Shown: positions 32,061 to 43,774, counted from the stretch's first letter. The stretch is 64,000 bases of DNA from Aphrocallistes beatrix (GCA_963281255.1 OY725490.1:186001-250000); one strand, 5' to 3'. The notes: generated by a model not told the origin, from the letters alone. A program made the numbers and translations.

Positions 32061-32664
32061 ATGAACGATTTAGTAACAATAATGGGGAGGCAATTGTCCC
32101 TGTTAGCCCCAACTAGATCCGCCTATGCATGTCCATGTCCATAGCCACAGGTCTATATGGTGTGCTTTCATCCTGACCACTTTTCTGTCCTGATCCGACC
32201 ACTTCGAACCTGGCGTCTGCAGCGTTGCTACACATACCTAGTATTACATCATTTTTGGTATATATTTTAATGATTACAATCATATTACAGTTCACTACAT
32301 CTAGAATCAGGTCTACCTTTCAGAATTCTAACCGAACCTGAATCTGAATCATAATCAACGTGTCAAGACTCAACCTTCACGGTCTCGTCGTGTGTCTACG
32401 ATTTTAGCTGTTAAATGAGGCCATTATTCAGAATTATCTCATGATTTAGAGCTCTGTTCAGAAACTATTAAATGACTTGCTGCTAGGTGCTATCACATGA
32501 TTGGCCTGATTTGAACTAGAATTCACTATTTCTATAAATATCCACGACTAACGATTACATCATACACGATGAATTTACTAATTCGCTTTGATTAAAAATT
32601 TCATGTAATTCTACACTAGTTAGTGCCGCTCCTATAGTTTACTTAATTCTACACTAGTTTCAAA
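32061..32664. other. Gene-free spacer
   Basis: No gene, repeat family or structured element recognised. Confidence 0.35.
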
Positions 32665-32836
32665 GGTAATGCGGAAATGGTTCGACTTTTCGGAAAAGGA
32701 AATTGTTCGAATTGCGGATTTAGGAAATAGTTCGACTTTTTATCGTTACGATTAATGGAGTTTTTTATTCGAACTATTTCCTTTTTTGGAAAGTCGAACT
32801 ATTTCCGGTTTTGGTTCGAACTATTTCCACCATACC
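32665..32836. mobile_element. 172-bp fold-back element, copy 1
   Basis: It starts GGTAATGCGGAAATGG and ends CCACCATACC. Almost the whole length is inverted TTCGACTTTT / GGAAATAGTTCGAA motifs. The flanks GTTTCAAA / GTTTCAAT suggest an 8-bp target duplication. A copy of identical length is at 59755-59926. The superfamily is unclear. Confidence 0.7.
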
Positions 32837-33337
32837 GTTTCAATGGCGTGAAGGGTATGGTCTGAATTGGGATAAATCCAATTGGTGATTTTGGTATCTC
32901 TTGTTGAAGAAATGTCAGACCTGGTATGCTCATGAGACCAGAAAGTGGAATGACAGGATACAGTGTAGCAATTGGAGGGACGAAAGGGGTAAATAATTTT
33001 GGGGAGCCAATTATACTTTCTAAATATAGATTCTCAAATCCTATTCATGAATGGATAAAAAAGTGGAGAATTGACAGCTAACAGAGGTCTGTAGTCCAGA
33101 GATTACAAGTATCCCAGGTATCATTGTCCATTGTAAAACTGAACAAATCTAATCTCAAAGAATATCATTATAATCATCAGACTATAAAAGAAGTAATGGG
33201 ATAGTCCTATAGTCAATCTAGTATGCTACACTCATAAGCATAGTACATCTAACATAATTCCACTGAGCAATATAGCTTATCATTGAGTTTATAGGTTATC
33301 GCGTTAGTTATACTCACTCAGCTTGATTAGTTCAGTA
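32837..33337. other. Spacer and upstream region of the NHL gene at 33338
   Basis: 33240-33337 matches 11247-11344 upstream of the gene at 11345 (ATAATTCCACTGAGCAATAT, GTTATACTCACTCAGCTTG). The rest is unassigned. Confidence 0.45.
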
Positions 33338-34309
33338 ATGGCCGCTGCTAGTGATGTGTCAGAAGAAAATGATCGCATTGAAACTCAAGGGACTTCTGAA
33401 TCTAGTGCCAAACGTATTCGTGCAGAGTTTGATGAGACTATGTTTGGTATAGCTGAGGAGCTAGACAGAATCGTGGTTACTGAGTCTACTGCTGGAGTGT
33501 CTAGTCTGCCTGTACTAGCTCACAAGAGTGGAATGACTCCTGTAGTGAGAGTAGGAGGTAAACGGAGTAGTGAAGAAGGAATGTTCAATTATCCTTATGG
33601 AGTAGCAGTGGACTATCAGACAGGAAACATTTATGTGTCAGATATTCACAACAATAGAGTCCAAGTGTTTGATAACAATGGAAGGTATTTGTGTAAGTTT
33701 GAAGATAAGATAAATTGTCCTTGTTCTATTGCTATTTCAGAAAATAGAGTGTTTGTATCTCAGTATGACTCTAATTGTGTGTCAGTCCATGATTTAAACG
33801 GAACTATCATCACACTGTTAGGAAGAATTGGAGGATTCCCTTTGGATTGTCCAGTTGGGATCGCAATCAATGAAATGAATGGAGACATCTATGTGTGTGA
33901 TTCTAATGATTATATAATACAAATGTTTTGCAAAGATATACTGTTAAAATCTCAGTTCGGACAAGGAATACTGGAAATACCTTATGACATCAAACTAACA
34001 AACGAGTTTATTTATGTGCTTAGCTGCTATGAACCTTTCCTATATTCTTTCACTTATGACTTGACTCAAACACATAACACTGCTATCAGTTCTATTTCCA
34101 AACACTTGAGTTGTCCTAACGCATTCTGCATTGATGGATCTGGTCACTTTATTATATCGGATCACGATCAAAATGCTATTCTTATTTTCAGTCGACAAGG
34201 TGAATTGGTGCACAGAATTACTGATGGTATATCTAGTCCTAATGGAGTCACACTGGATTCAAAAGGGAGAATCTTAGTCTGTAGCGACAAGTCTCTCCTC
34301 ATTTTCTGA
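33338..34309 (+). CDS. NHL-repeat protein, mosaic copy (323 aa)
   Basis: The N-terminus MAAASDVSEENDRIETQG...ESSAKRIR matches the vestigial coiled-coil form at 11345. From blade 2 on (GRIGGFPLDCPVG, CDSNDYIIQMFCK) and through 1.1 kb of 3' flank it matches the broken copy at 13282 instead. Six complete blades end in KSLLIF, with AATAAA at 34326-34331. It is thus an intact recombinant whose switch lies within the constant block or blade 1. Confidence 0.8.
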   Translation: MAAASDVSEENDRIETQGTSESSAKRIRAEFDETMFGIAEELDRIVVTESTAGVSSLPVLAHKSGMTPVVRVGGKRSSEEGMFNYPYGVAVDYQTGNIYVSDIHNNRVQVFDNNGRYLCKFEDKINCPCSIAISENRVFVSQYDSNCVSVHDLNGTIITLLGRIGGFPLDCPVGIAINEMNGDIYVCDSNDYIIQMFCKDILLKSQFGQGILEIPYDIKLTNEFIYVLSCYEPFLYSFTYDLTQTHNTAISSISKHLSCPNAFCIDGSGHFIISDHDQNAILIFSRQGELVHRITDGISSPNGVTLDSKGRILVCSDKSLLIF

Positions 34310-35902
34310 TTTCTTCCTTCTCTTGAATAAACTCTTGCTTTTTCTTCTAACATTATTCCCTCAGTCATTGCTTAACATTTTTTTCATTATTTGCATCTTT
34401 TCTATTTCATTTCTTTCACCTTTGTTATTATTTTCCAATATGTTTACCTATTGCTATATTTTATATATTCGACTCTTTCATCATGGGTCACATTGGCCAC
34501 ATAAATCGATGGGTCATGGATCACATACTCTTCACCAGATACGCTCCTAATTTCAAACCCCTCAAAAAAAAATTTCATTCGCCAAAATTGATTAATAATA
34601 TCATAATTTAGGGTGAAATGGGTATAATTCTGGATTTTCACTCTTCTAAACACTTTGAGGCTTAAAGTCATAAGCCTAAACGAGCGTCTCGCGCTCCTAG
34701 ATTATACTTTGAAATAAGATATTCCAAGTATTATTCCATTGACTAACCAAGTGTTTGATTCTCCTCATCCATTGTAGTATTCAGTGATCCATCCGTAAAT
34801 AAGGATGACATAGTCTAATAATCCACACAATGTATAGTCACTAATGAGCTAAATCTTCTGATAAAAATCTACTGATAGTTTTGTTCAGATTTATATTTCC
34901 ATTAGTTCTATATCTTTAATTTTCTGCTTAGCTCTAACAAAATATGGCAATTAAATATAACAGTAAAGAATACTTCACTGATCAACGAGAACACACACAA
35001 AGGCAGCACTGGTACTTTAAACCTAGACAGTAAGATTCAAACCTCCACAACCACAGAAACAAAACAAACTTAGTGCATCGACAGACTCCTGTGCATATCA
35101 CAGAAACGCCTTTGTCTACTCTCCACCACTTCACCACTCCACAACATTCTGTGAATCTACTTCAAACCAATCAAACTGACTCACTTCTTACACCAATAAA
35201 CTCAGCACTACCCAGAATCCTACTTACCAACGAGTACCACTCTGTCTACAATCCTCTGACTTTTCAGCCTCAAGCTTGACAGAATTTCAACTGACAGACA
35301 TTGTCAATACTCCGTGACTCAATTCCTATTGACTTAATAATCCAATTTCATCAGTGTTGAGCATAGTAGCATTGATCAATCCTATCCATACACAATTATA
35401 TATGTAAATTAAAGTGTGTCAAAAATTTAACAGTTTGAATCTTGAGATGATTATCCTTTAAATTGTTCTGTTTGATCACTAAATGTTCACCATTAAAAAT
35501 TCAAGCAATTTGGAGATGATCTCGTCGTCGCGGAATGTAAGCTTCTCCAAGTTGAGATTTATAATTGTATTTTCCGGTTTAAGGATAAATTTTCAAAAAC
35601 GAGACTTCTGATATAAGCAATGGATCTAGCAACCTTGTATTGAGATATTTGGTGGTGGATTTACATCAGCCAATAATACATTTTGATGGGCTAAAATCCA
35701 CCGGTTCGGAGATATTGGTGGAACCAGTTGTAGCCATTAATAATTTCAAGCACGAAGGCTAGTCCCAACTGATTTCACTAATATCTCCGAACTGGTTTCG
35801 CAGCGCAAGCACGTGAACGCGCTTGTACTTTTATATAATTGCTACTTCTTAAGTAGTATCAATTGACCACAAAAGTTCTATTCTCTTAGCTTGATTAATT
35901 CA
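34310..35902. other. Duplicated flank and Helitron tail
   Basis: 34310-35410 duplicates 14335-15420. 35420-35700 duplicates 16703-16940, with the TTAA empty site between. 35700-35825 is the Helitron-like hairpin tail ending CTTG. No gene. Confidence 0.6.
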
Positions 35903-36814
35903 ATGGCAAATGCTGGAACCGGTGTAGAGTTTGATGGGACTGCGTTTGGTCTAGCTGAAGAGCTATGCAGAATCGTGGTTACAGAGTCTACTGCTGGAGT
36001 GTCTAGTCTGCCTGTACTAGCTCACAAGAGTAGAATGACTCCTGTAGTGAGGGTAGGAGGGAAAAAGAGTAGTGAAGAAGGAATGTTCGATTTTCCTTGT
36101 GGAGTAGCAGTAGATTATCAAAATGGAAACATTTATGTGTCAGATGTTTGCAACAAAAGAGTCCAAGTGTTTGATAGCAATGGAAGGTATTTATACAATT
36201 TTCGAGAAAAGATGAATTTTCCTGATTCTATCGCTATTTCAGAAAATAGAGTGTTTGTTTGTCAGTATAACTCTGATTGTGTGTCAGTTCATGATTTGAA
36301 CGGAACTCTTATCACACTGTTCGGAAGTAGTAGACAATCCCGATTGCAATGTCCAACTGGAATCGCAATCAATGAAATGAATGGAGACATCTATGTGTGT
36401 GATTATATTAATTATAGAATACAAATGTTTTACAAAGAGTTACCGTTAAAATCTCAGTTCGGACAAGGAATAGTTGAAAGACCTCGTGACATCAAACTAA
36501 CCAACGAGTTTATTTATGTGCTTTGCCACAATAGACCTTTTCTACACTCTTTCGCTTATGACTTGACTCAAACACACAACACTGCTATCAGTTCTATTTC
36601 CAAACACTTGAAATCTCCTTACGCATTCTGCATAGATGGATCTGGTCTCTTTATAATATCGGATTATAGTGAAGATGCTATTGTTATTTTCAATCAAAGA
36701 GGTGAATCAGTGCGCACAATTACTGATAGTGTATCTAAACCGTTTGGAGTTACACTGGATTCAAAAGGGAGAATCATAGTTGTCGACAACAACCACTCTC
36801 TCCTCATTTTCTGA
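35903..36814 (+). CDS. NHL-repeat propeller protein (303 aa)
   Basis: MANAGTGVEFDGTAFGLAEE opens after the leader TTAGCTTGATTAATTCA. Six blades are complete, ending DNNHSLLIF. Subgroup features: a Cys in ELCRIVV, DFPCGVAVDYQ, YNFREKMNFP in blade 1-2, blade 3 CDYINYRIQMFYK, and blade 5 SGLFIISDYSEDAI. This is the intact reference for the frameshifted copy at 17134. The identical upstream Helitron tail and 3' flank mark them as block duplicates. Confidence 0.8.
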   Translation: MANAGTGVEFDGTAFGLAEELCRIVVTESTAGVSSLPVLAHKSRMTPVVRVGGKKSSEEGMFDFPCGVAVDYQNGNIYVSDVCNKRVQVFDSNGRYLYNFREKMNFPDSIAISENRVFVCQYNSDCVSVHDLNGTLITLFGSSRQSRLQCPTGIAINEMNGDIYVCDYINYRIQMFYKELPLKSQFGQGIVERPRDIKLTNEFIYVLCHNRPFLHSFAYDLTQTHNTAISSISKHLKSPYAFCIDGSGLFIISDYSEDAIVIFNQRGESVRTITDSVSKPFGVTLDSKGRIIVVDNNHSLLIF

Positions 36815-37192
36815 TTTTTTTCCCCTTCAATATTTCTTGCCTTTTCTTCTGGCATTCACTATGTCATTTCTTTACATTTTTCTATTTCTTTTCTTTCTAT
36901 TTGTTTTTATTTTCCAATAGTCTACGTATTGTTATACTATTCTGTGTATTCAACTATTTGTGTACCTATACCTCTAATCCTATACATGTATATTTGTGTC
37001 GTAATAATATTGTTGAGGTGCTAACTTATTATTATACAAGTAACAGTCCCAATACATATCTCAACCTAGCATTCTCAAGGATGGAGATATCTTCCTTCTG
37101 CATTGAGATTCCACTGTTCAATCATGACGAGATGTCTCATTTATAAATTGGAGTTGAAATTCTAGATTGTCATATTCAAATTCTCGATTGTC

Positions 37193-37194
<2 letters not shown>
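36815..37194. other. NHL 3' flank
   Basis: Shared with 18045-18380 and 52669-53000 (TTTCTTTACATTTTTCTATT, GGATGGAGATATCTTCC). No gene. Confidence 0.5.
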
Positions 37195-37268
<74 letters not shown>

Positions 37269-37317
37269 CATCATAATCATAATCATAATCATAATAATCA
37301 TAATAATCATAATAATC

Positions 37318-37404
<87 letters not shown>

Positions 37405-37405
37405 T
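37195..37405. repeat. (TAA)n microsatellite seeded by a LINE tail
   Basis: About 210 bases of ATA/TAA with an imperfect AATCATAATCAT core at 37266-37322. On the minus strand it directly follows GCGCTATATAAATGTAT, so it is an expanded 3' tail of the LINE. Confidence 0.9.
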
Positions 37406-37561
37406 ACATTTATATAGCGCAGATTCCATATTAATATGTTCAAGTGCGCTGTAAATTCAATAAAAGAGTAGGTGTGTGTTATGTATGTATGTATATATGT
37501 GTATGTATGCGTATGTATGTGTATGTATGCTTGTAAGGTATGTATATGCGTTGAAATTGGT

Positions 37562-39284
37562 TTAAGTGGATATGTCGTGCGCGATACGGAAAAGATGAGT
37601 TTTCAAGAGTTTTTTTAAGAGAAGAAGTGAGGGGGCATTCCGAATGCTCGGAGGCAGAAGATTCCACTCAACAGGCGCAGCTAAAGTGAATGCACGATCA
37701 CCCAGAGTTTTGGAAGATTTGATAGTAGGATGCTCAAGGAGGATGGCGTTGGATGATCGTAGAGTACGATTGGATGACTTAACCTGTATGAGCTGGATGA
37801 CATAGTCCGGAGCAAGAGAATGGATGGCTTTGTAAGTTATGAGGAGGATTTTGAAGAGGATACGATGTTTAACAGGCAGCCAGTGGAGGTTAATAAGAAG
37901 AGGAGATGACGAAAAGGTACGAGAGACATTGTAGATAAGCCTGGCTGCACTGTTCTGGACTCGCTGGAGTCGAGCTAAGAGGGATGAGGGGCAACCATAC
38001 AAGAGACTGTTACAATAATCAAGACGAGATGTGATAAGAGAATTAACAAGAGTTTCACAGACTTCCCTAGAGAGATACTTTCTAATACGCCGGATGTTAT
38101 AGATGTAGTAGAAGCAGGAGGAGGCAACTTTGCTGACCTGAGTAGACATTGAGAGGGTATTGTCGAGCCAAGTTCCAAGATTCCGTACTTCTTTGGAAGA
38201 AGAGATTCTCGACTCACCAACAAAGATGCTATCAGTTTGAACCTTAGATAGTTGTTGACGAGTCCCTATTATAAGGAACTCAGTCTTGGTGTCATTGATA
38301 AGCAACTTGTTGGTGAGGAGCCAGGAACGGATCGCGGAGATGCAAGATTGGATGGCGGAGAAAGCAGATTCTTCAGAAGAGATGGAACCGGGTTTAAAAG
38401 AAAGATAGACCTGAGTATCGTCGGCATAGCAGTGCATGTCGGGGAGGTGGGACCTAATGAGGTCGAATAGAGGATTAGTATAGAGGCTAAAGAGAAGCGG
38501 ACCAAGACAAGAACCCTGAGGAACTCCGTGTTGGACCGGGATATTGGAGGAACTAGAACCCTTAATCGAGACGAATTGAGTCCTACCAGAGAGGTAAGAT
38601 TCAAACCAAGACAGAGAAGAGCCGCAAATGCCGAAATGAGACTGGAGACGGTTGAGTAAGATGGTATGGTCGACGGTGTCGAAGGCTGAACTAAGATCAA
38701 GAAGAACCAGAAGAGATACGTGTTGGCGATTCATGCTGAGGAGGACGTCGTTTGTGACCTTCAGGAGCGCAGTCTCCGTACTGTGGTGTTCACGATAGGC
38801 AGACTGCGTCCCGGGGAAGAGATGATGTAATGTAAGATGATTCACGACCTGGATGGAAGCGGCCCTCTCAGTGATCTTAGAAATGAAAGAAAGATTGCTA
38901 AGTGGACGATAGTTAGAGAAGATGGGATAAAGATTTGGTCTTTTAAGTTTGGGCAAGATGATGGCGCTTCCAGGGAGAAGGAAAATGACCAGTGGAGAGG
39001 GAACCATTTACGATTTTCGTAAGGATGGGCGTTAGGATGGGTAGAAATGATTTGACCAAGGATGCTGGGATAGGATCGAGGATGCAAGATTTATTAGGAG
39101 CAGAGGAAACAAGGGAAACAATTTCTTCCTCAGATAATTCTTTGAATTGGTGGAAAGTATGTTGGAATTCGATGTTTGAATTATCTGAGGGGGTAACGGA
39201 AGACGACGATGCACTTGAATCAATGGGTGAACGGATGTTATCTTCCTTAAGAACAAAGAAGTTGGCGAGTTCTTTAGTAGAATC
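37562..39284 (-). pseudogene. LINE reverse transcriptase, truncated and frameshifted
   Basis: Reverse transcriptase motifs occur in order: NYRPLSNLSFISKITERA, HSTETALLKVTND, SAFDTVDHTILLNRL, the PQGSCLGPLLFSLY block and the catalytic CYADDTQVYLS. The C-terminal part has LQRVQNSAARLIYN and LHWLPVKHRILFKIL, typical of CR1/L2-like ORF2. The upstream part (39284 to about 38965: ELANFFVLKED, FPSPWKR) is in another frame, so one frameshift lies near 38965. The polymerase core up to the stop is open, suggesting recent insertion. It would act in target-primed reverse transcription if complete. Confidence 0.8.
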
Positions 39285-40027
39285 AATTTAGTATACCAGA
39301 GATCATAGGCATAGTAGATCTAAAGTTGGTGGAGATTTCTTCCTACTGCATTGAGATTCCACTGTTCAGTTATATCGAGATTGTCTCATTTATAAATTTG
39401 ATTTGAAATTCGAATAATACCTAAAGTTGAAGTAGGAATAAAACCTAAAATGTGTAAAGTAAGAATAAGACCTAAATTTGTAGGAAGAGACAAAGTGAGC
39501 ATTTAGGGTGAAATAGTGCAATAGTATTCAATTGATTGTGAAAGTGGCATTCTTATTGGTAAGAGGGATACTGTGTGGCATTTTAGATCTTATTCCAGCG
39601 ACTCCTGGTCATAATAATATCAGCTAAAGATCGCTATCCTCATTTTCACGAATGCTCAATTCACAGCTCTGATTGGTAGAACATTATACACGGGCTATGT
39701 TTTGATATATCACACTTCCATATGTGCTTATATGTAATTGCTAGTTCTTTAGTAGAATCAATTTACTCCACCACGCATTATAGTAGGCATAGTAGATATA
39801 TGCTAGAGTATGTAATCTATACCAAGGCCAGAATGACTAACTATACTAACTATAAGCACGCGGGTCAGAGGGGCAAGTATCCAATATTTTATTCAAATAT
39901 ACTACAACGTACATAGAATATATTTGACTGGTATAAAATAGTCTAATTAATTATTATGTATGTTTTGATTATAATTAAAAAAGTGTTTATATTTCCATTT
40001 GTTCCATTCTCTTAGCTTGATTGAATA
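39285..40027. other. NHL 5' flank
   Basis: 39410-39620 is the AATAAGACCTAAA repeat. From about 39797 the sequence is shared with 53186-53407, and 39550-39900 is shared with 50000-50390. No gene. Confidence 0.5.
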
Positions 40028-40939
40028 ATGGCAACTGCTGATAGCGGTGTAAAGTCTGATGAGACTGTGTTTGGTCTAGCTGAGGAGCTAGGCAGAATCG
40101 TGGTTGCTGAGTCTACTGCTGGAGTATCTAGTCTGCATGTACTAGCTCACAAGAGTGGAATGACTCCTGTAGTGAGGGTAAGAGGGAAACAGAGTAGTGA
40201 AGAAGGAATGTTCTACTATCCTTATGGAGTAGCAGTAGACTATCAAACTGGAAACATTTATGTATCAGAGATTTACAACAATAGAGTCCAAGTGTTTGAT
40301 TGCAATGGAAGGTATTTGTGCAAGTTTAAAGATAAGATGAATTGTCCTCGTTCTATTGCTATTTCAGAAAATAGAGTGTTTGTATGTCAGTATAACTCTA
40401 ATTGTGTCTCAGTTCATTATTTGAACGGAACTCTTATCACACTGTTAGGAAGTATTGGAGAATCAAGATCGCAAGGTCCAACTGGAATTGCAATCAATGA
40501 ATTGAATGGAGACATCTATGTGTGTAATCAAGAAAATAATAGAATACAAATGTTTTGCAAAGATTTACCGTTAAAATCTCATTTCGGACGAGGAATACTG
40601 AAAAGACCTCGTGACATCAAACTAACTAACGAGTTTATTTATGTGCTTTGCTGCGATGAACCTTTCCTATACTCTTTCACTTATGACTTCACTCAAACAC
40701 ACAGCACTGCTATCAGTTCTATTTCCAGACACTTAAAAGATCCTTGCGCATTCTTCATAGATGGATCTGGTCACTTTATTATATCGGATTACCTTCAAGA
40801 TGCTATTGTTATTTTCAATCAACGAGGTAAATTAGTGCGCACAATAACTGATGGTGTATCTAGACCGTATGGAGTTACACTGGATTCAAAAGGAAGAATC
40901 TTAGTAGTCGGCTACAACCACTCTCTTCTCATTTTCTGA
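40028..40939 (+). CDS. NHL-repeat propeller protein (303 aa)
   Basis: MATADSGVKSDETVFGLAEE begins 7 bases after CTTAGCTTGATTG. Blade landmarks: YYPYGVAVDYQTGNIYVS (64-81), ENRVFVCQYNSNC (114-126), GPTGIAINELNGDIYVCNQE (150-169), NEFIYVLCCDEPFLYS (201-216), FFIDGSGHFIISDY (242-255) and the end HSLLIF. Unusual substitutions are VRGK for VGGK and VHYLNG for VHDLNG. The partner copy in the duplicate block is 53408. Confidence 0.8.
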   Translation: MATADSGVKSDETVFGLAEELGRIVVAESTAGVSSLHVLAHKSGMTPVVRVRGKQSSEEGMFYYPYGVAVDYQTGNIYVSEIYNNRVQVFDCNGRYLCKFKDKMNCPRSIAISENRVFVCQYNSNCVSVHYLNGTLITLLGSIGESRSQGPTGIAINELNGDIYVCNQENNRIQMFCKDLPLKSHFGRGILKRPRDIKLTNEFIYVLCCDEPFLYSFTYDFTQTHSTAISSISRHLKDPCAFFIDGSGHFIISDYLQDAIVIFNQRGKLVRTITDGVSRPYGVTLDSKGRILVVGYNHSLLIF

Positions 40940-41119
40940 CTTCACATTTCCTATTATTGGATTGATGTATTTCACATAATTTTCCAATTCGTAATTCGTG
41001 AATTCTCATTGGTATTTAACAATTCTCAATGCATTTCTTTTTATTTACTTTTTATTCTTGTTTCCTGTTTTAGTTCTATCTCATTTGCATTTGCTATTGC
41101 TTTTATTTCATCTGCATAG

Positions 41120-41985
41120 GCCTGTTGCATGAAAAAATGCCCCCACCATGGATATTCATGTAAATATGGGGGGGCAAAATTTCATGGAGTTAGCGTGAAA
41201 AATTGCCACCCCGTGAAAAAATGCCCCCACCATGGATATTCTTGAGTTTAACACTAAATATTGCTGATACTATTTATATACGATACATTTATGAAAGTCA
41301 TTGTTATTACTTCACACGACTAGTTTGTTGATTTGCAATGCTTTTTTAAACGAATAGAAGCCAAATAGCATTCAAAATGTTTTGTATAAGCATTGGCCAT
41401 AGCCTACTATAATAAGGCCTCAGAGTAACTTGCGAATTTGGCACTAGGGATGCAGTAGAAGATGGATGAAGAAATACATGAGCTGCCTTAAATCATTAAA
41501 AAAGCACAATAGGGCTTAGGAATGTATTACCAGCATATATAAATATGGTGTCAAAGCACCCATATCCGTTGTTAAAATTTAGATTAGTCATCAAATGATT
41601 GCGCCACAGGCTATATTTGGGTCAAATTTAGTGATTTTCAGAGGTCGTTTAAGGGCACTTCTAAGTGTTTTTATCATAAAGTTTTTCGCATAGAACTGAG
41701 AAGTGAATGTGTTATTACGAAAAATTTGGAATTTTTCATGGAATGTTCTTACATTCCTGTGTTGCTATGGAAACGTGTTTTGGTCAGTTGGGGCTATATC
41801 TTGAAAACAGCGATAGCTAGACATTCAAATTTAATCCCATTTGATAGCAAATAGACTACTTCCTATTAAGTATAATACAATTTCTATGTCTTAATTCACT
41901 AATTTATGAGTTATTAGACAATTTATCATATTGGTCACATTTGGTAATTTGTCGAATATCTCGTAAACCATTGAATTTAGACACA
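41120..41985. other. Insertion of unknown type
   Basis: The region is absent from the sister block (contiguous at about 54505-54610). It opens with two direct copies of GAAAAAATGCCCCCACCATG (about 41131 and 41213) separated by ~80 bases. The rest has no recognisable frame or terminal repeat. Confidence 0.5.
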
Positions 41986-42407
41986 TTGTAATATATGGAC
42001 GCTCAAAAGTTTGTACTTCTACTGAAATTATTTGTTCTCCCCTAGATGTCGAAATTATCGTACATAACCCACAGGAAATCACACAAAGACGCACACGGAA
42101 CTCACTGGTATTCCCACTAAAAATCGCACACAATCCCACAGATTCCCATTCCCACATGTGGGAATTCCCATAGCCTTAAAGTCAGTCCCATTCCCATCCC
42201 ATTCGGGAATCTGCAGATTTTTCCTTGGGAATTCCCACGGCAACCTCTAAGATGTACATTACTCCTAAAATTGAATAATTCGTTATTCTTCACCAATGCC
42301 AATGAATTAGTCGACTTAGGAATGAAGTGTGGGATATTTATGCAATTCTATCTCTGTGCAATCTCTTACACTTGTATCTTATTACTAGTAGACTAGTTCA
42401 ATCAATT

Positions 42408-42532
42408 TACTATACCACACTTCATATGCATAGTAAATATAATATAATTCCACGGAGTATGTCCGCACTATACAATGCAGTGATAGTATAATATCTCCAT
42501 TAGTTCCATTCTCTTAGCTTGATTGTTCAATA
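42408..42532 (+). promoter_or_regulatory. Shared NHL upstream block
   Basis: TACCACACTTCATATGCATA, ATAATTCCACGGAGTATGTC, CTATACAATGCAGTGATAG and CCATTCTCTTAGCTTGATTG before the ATG. Nearly identical to 54957-55080. Confidence 0.45.
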
Positions 42533-43444
42533 ATGGCTACTGCTGCTATCCGTGTAGAGTTTGATGGGACTGTGTTTGGTCTAGCTGAGGAGCTAGACAG
42601 AATCGTGGTTACTGAGTCTACTGCTGGAGTGTCTAGTCTGCCTGTACTAGCTCACAAGAGTGGAGTGACTCCTGTAGTGAGAGTAGGAGGGAAAGGGAGT
42701 GTTAAAGAAGGAATGTTATTCCTTTCTTATGGAGTAGCAGTGGACTATCAAACTGGAAATATTTATGTATCAGAGGTTTATAATAACAGAGTCCAAGTGT
42801 TTGATAGCAATGGAGAGTATTTGTACAAGTTTGGAGATAAGATGAATTATCCCTATTCTATTGCTATTTCAGAAAATAGAGTGTTTGTTAGTCAGTACCG
42901 GACTAATTGTGTGTTAGTTCATGATTTGAACGGAACTCTCATCACACAGTTAGGATTAATTAGAGAATCTCAATTCGAACATCCAATTGGTATCGCAATC
43001 AATGAAACGAATGGAGACATCTATGTGTGTGATCGTGATAATAATAGAATACAAATATTTTCAAAAGAGTTACCGGTCAAATCTCATTTCGGACGAGGAA
43101 TACTGAAAAGACCTTCTGACATCAAACTAACTAACAAGTTTATTTATGTGCTTAGCTTCTGTGAACCTTTCCTATACTCTTTCACTCATGACTTCACTCA
43201 AACACACAACACTGCTATCAGTTCTATTTCCAAACACTTGAAACTTCCTTATGCATTCTGCATAGATGGATCTGGTCACTTTATTATATCGGATTACCTC
43301 CGAAATGCTATTTTAATTTTCAATCAACAAGGTGAATCAGTGTACATAATTACTGATAGTTTATCTGGACCGTGTGGAATTACACTGGATTCAAAAGGGA
43401 GAATCTTAGTAGTCGGCTATGACCACTATCTTCTCATTTTCTGA
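42533..43444 (+). CDS. NHL-repeat propeller protein (303 aa)
   Basis: MATAAIRVEFDGTVFGLAEE. Six blades; blade 3 CDRDNNRIQIFSK is the closest to a classical NHL loop and is shared with 3336 and 55081. The start of blade 1 is unusual: KGSVKEGMLFLSYGVAV replaces KQSSEEGMFYYPYGVAV, so the usual Pro-Tyr is Leu-Ser-Tyr. It ends DHYLLIF. The 55081 paralogue differs mainly in this blade-1 segment and near the C-terminus. Confidence 0.8.
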   Translation: MATAAIRVEFDGTVFGLAEELDRIVVTESTAGVSSLPVLAHKSGVTPVVRVGGKGSVKEGMLFLSYGVAVDYQTGNIYVSEVYNNRVQVFDSNGEYLYKFGDKMNYPYSIAISENRVFVSQYRTNCVLVHDLNGTLITQLGLIRESQFEHPIGIAINETNGDIYVCDRDNNRIQIFSKELPVKSHFGRGILKRPSDIKLTNKFIYVLSFCEPFLYSFTHDFTQTHNTAISSISKHLKLPYAFCIDGSGHFIISDYLRNAILIFNQQGESVYIITDSLSGPCGITLDSKGRILVVGYDHYLLIF

Positions 43445-43774
43445 CATTTTTTTCTTATCTTTGGATTGATGTGTTTATTTTCTAACTTTTTTAGAATTAG
43501 TGGCTTTTTATTGTTTTGTTTACGATTCTTGAAGCTTTTTTGCTTTTCTTGTTAATTCTTTTTTTCTGTTCTTTTTTTGATAAATATCGTTCAATTTGAT
43601 CTCATTTCCATTTACTATTTGTTTGATTTCATCCAAATAGACCTTTATTTGCCATTCAATACTCTGTGTATTCTCATTTCAATCCTGACAATTGAATGAG
43701 GATCAGCGATCTTCATTCAGAATCATCTTTCAGAATGATGTGATGGAAGATCTCCATCCCTTTTTAAAAAGTTA

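Larger units (their letters stand above)
37195..39284 (-). mobile_element. 5'-truncated CR1/L2-like LINE
   Basis: From the 5' side (39284) it holds the C-terminal part of ORF2, a short 3' UTR (37561-37406, with GTATGTATG-rich stretch) and a TAA-type tail. Host sequence resumes at TTCTTTAGTAGAATCAATTT (about 39272-39291), which matches 18814-18835. Endonuclease and the 5' end are absent. No clear target duplication. Confidence 0.8.

Noticed and set aside
37162..37454. Asn-, Tyr- or Ile-run open frames
   Set aside because: Translation of the TAA microsatellite in several frames; no gene structure.
38252..38470. Plus-strand frames within the LINE
   Set aside because: Antisense to a clear reverse transcriptase frame.
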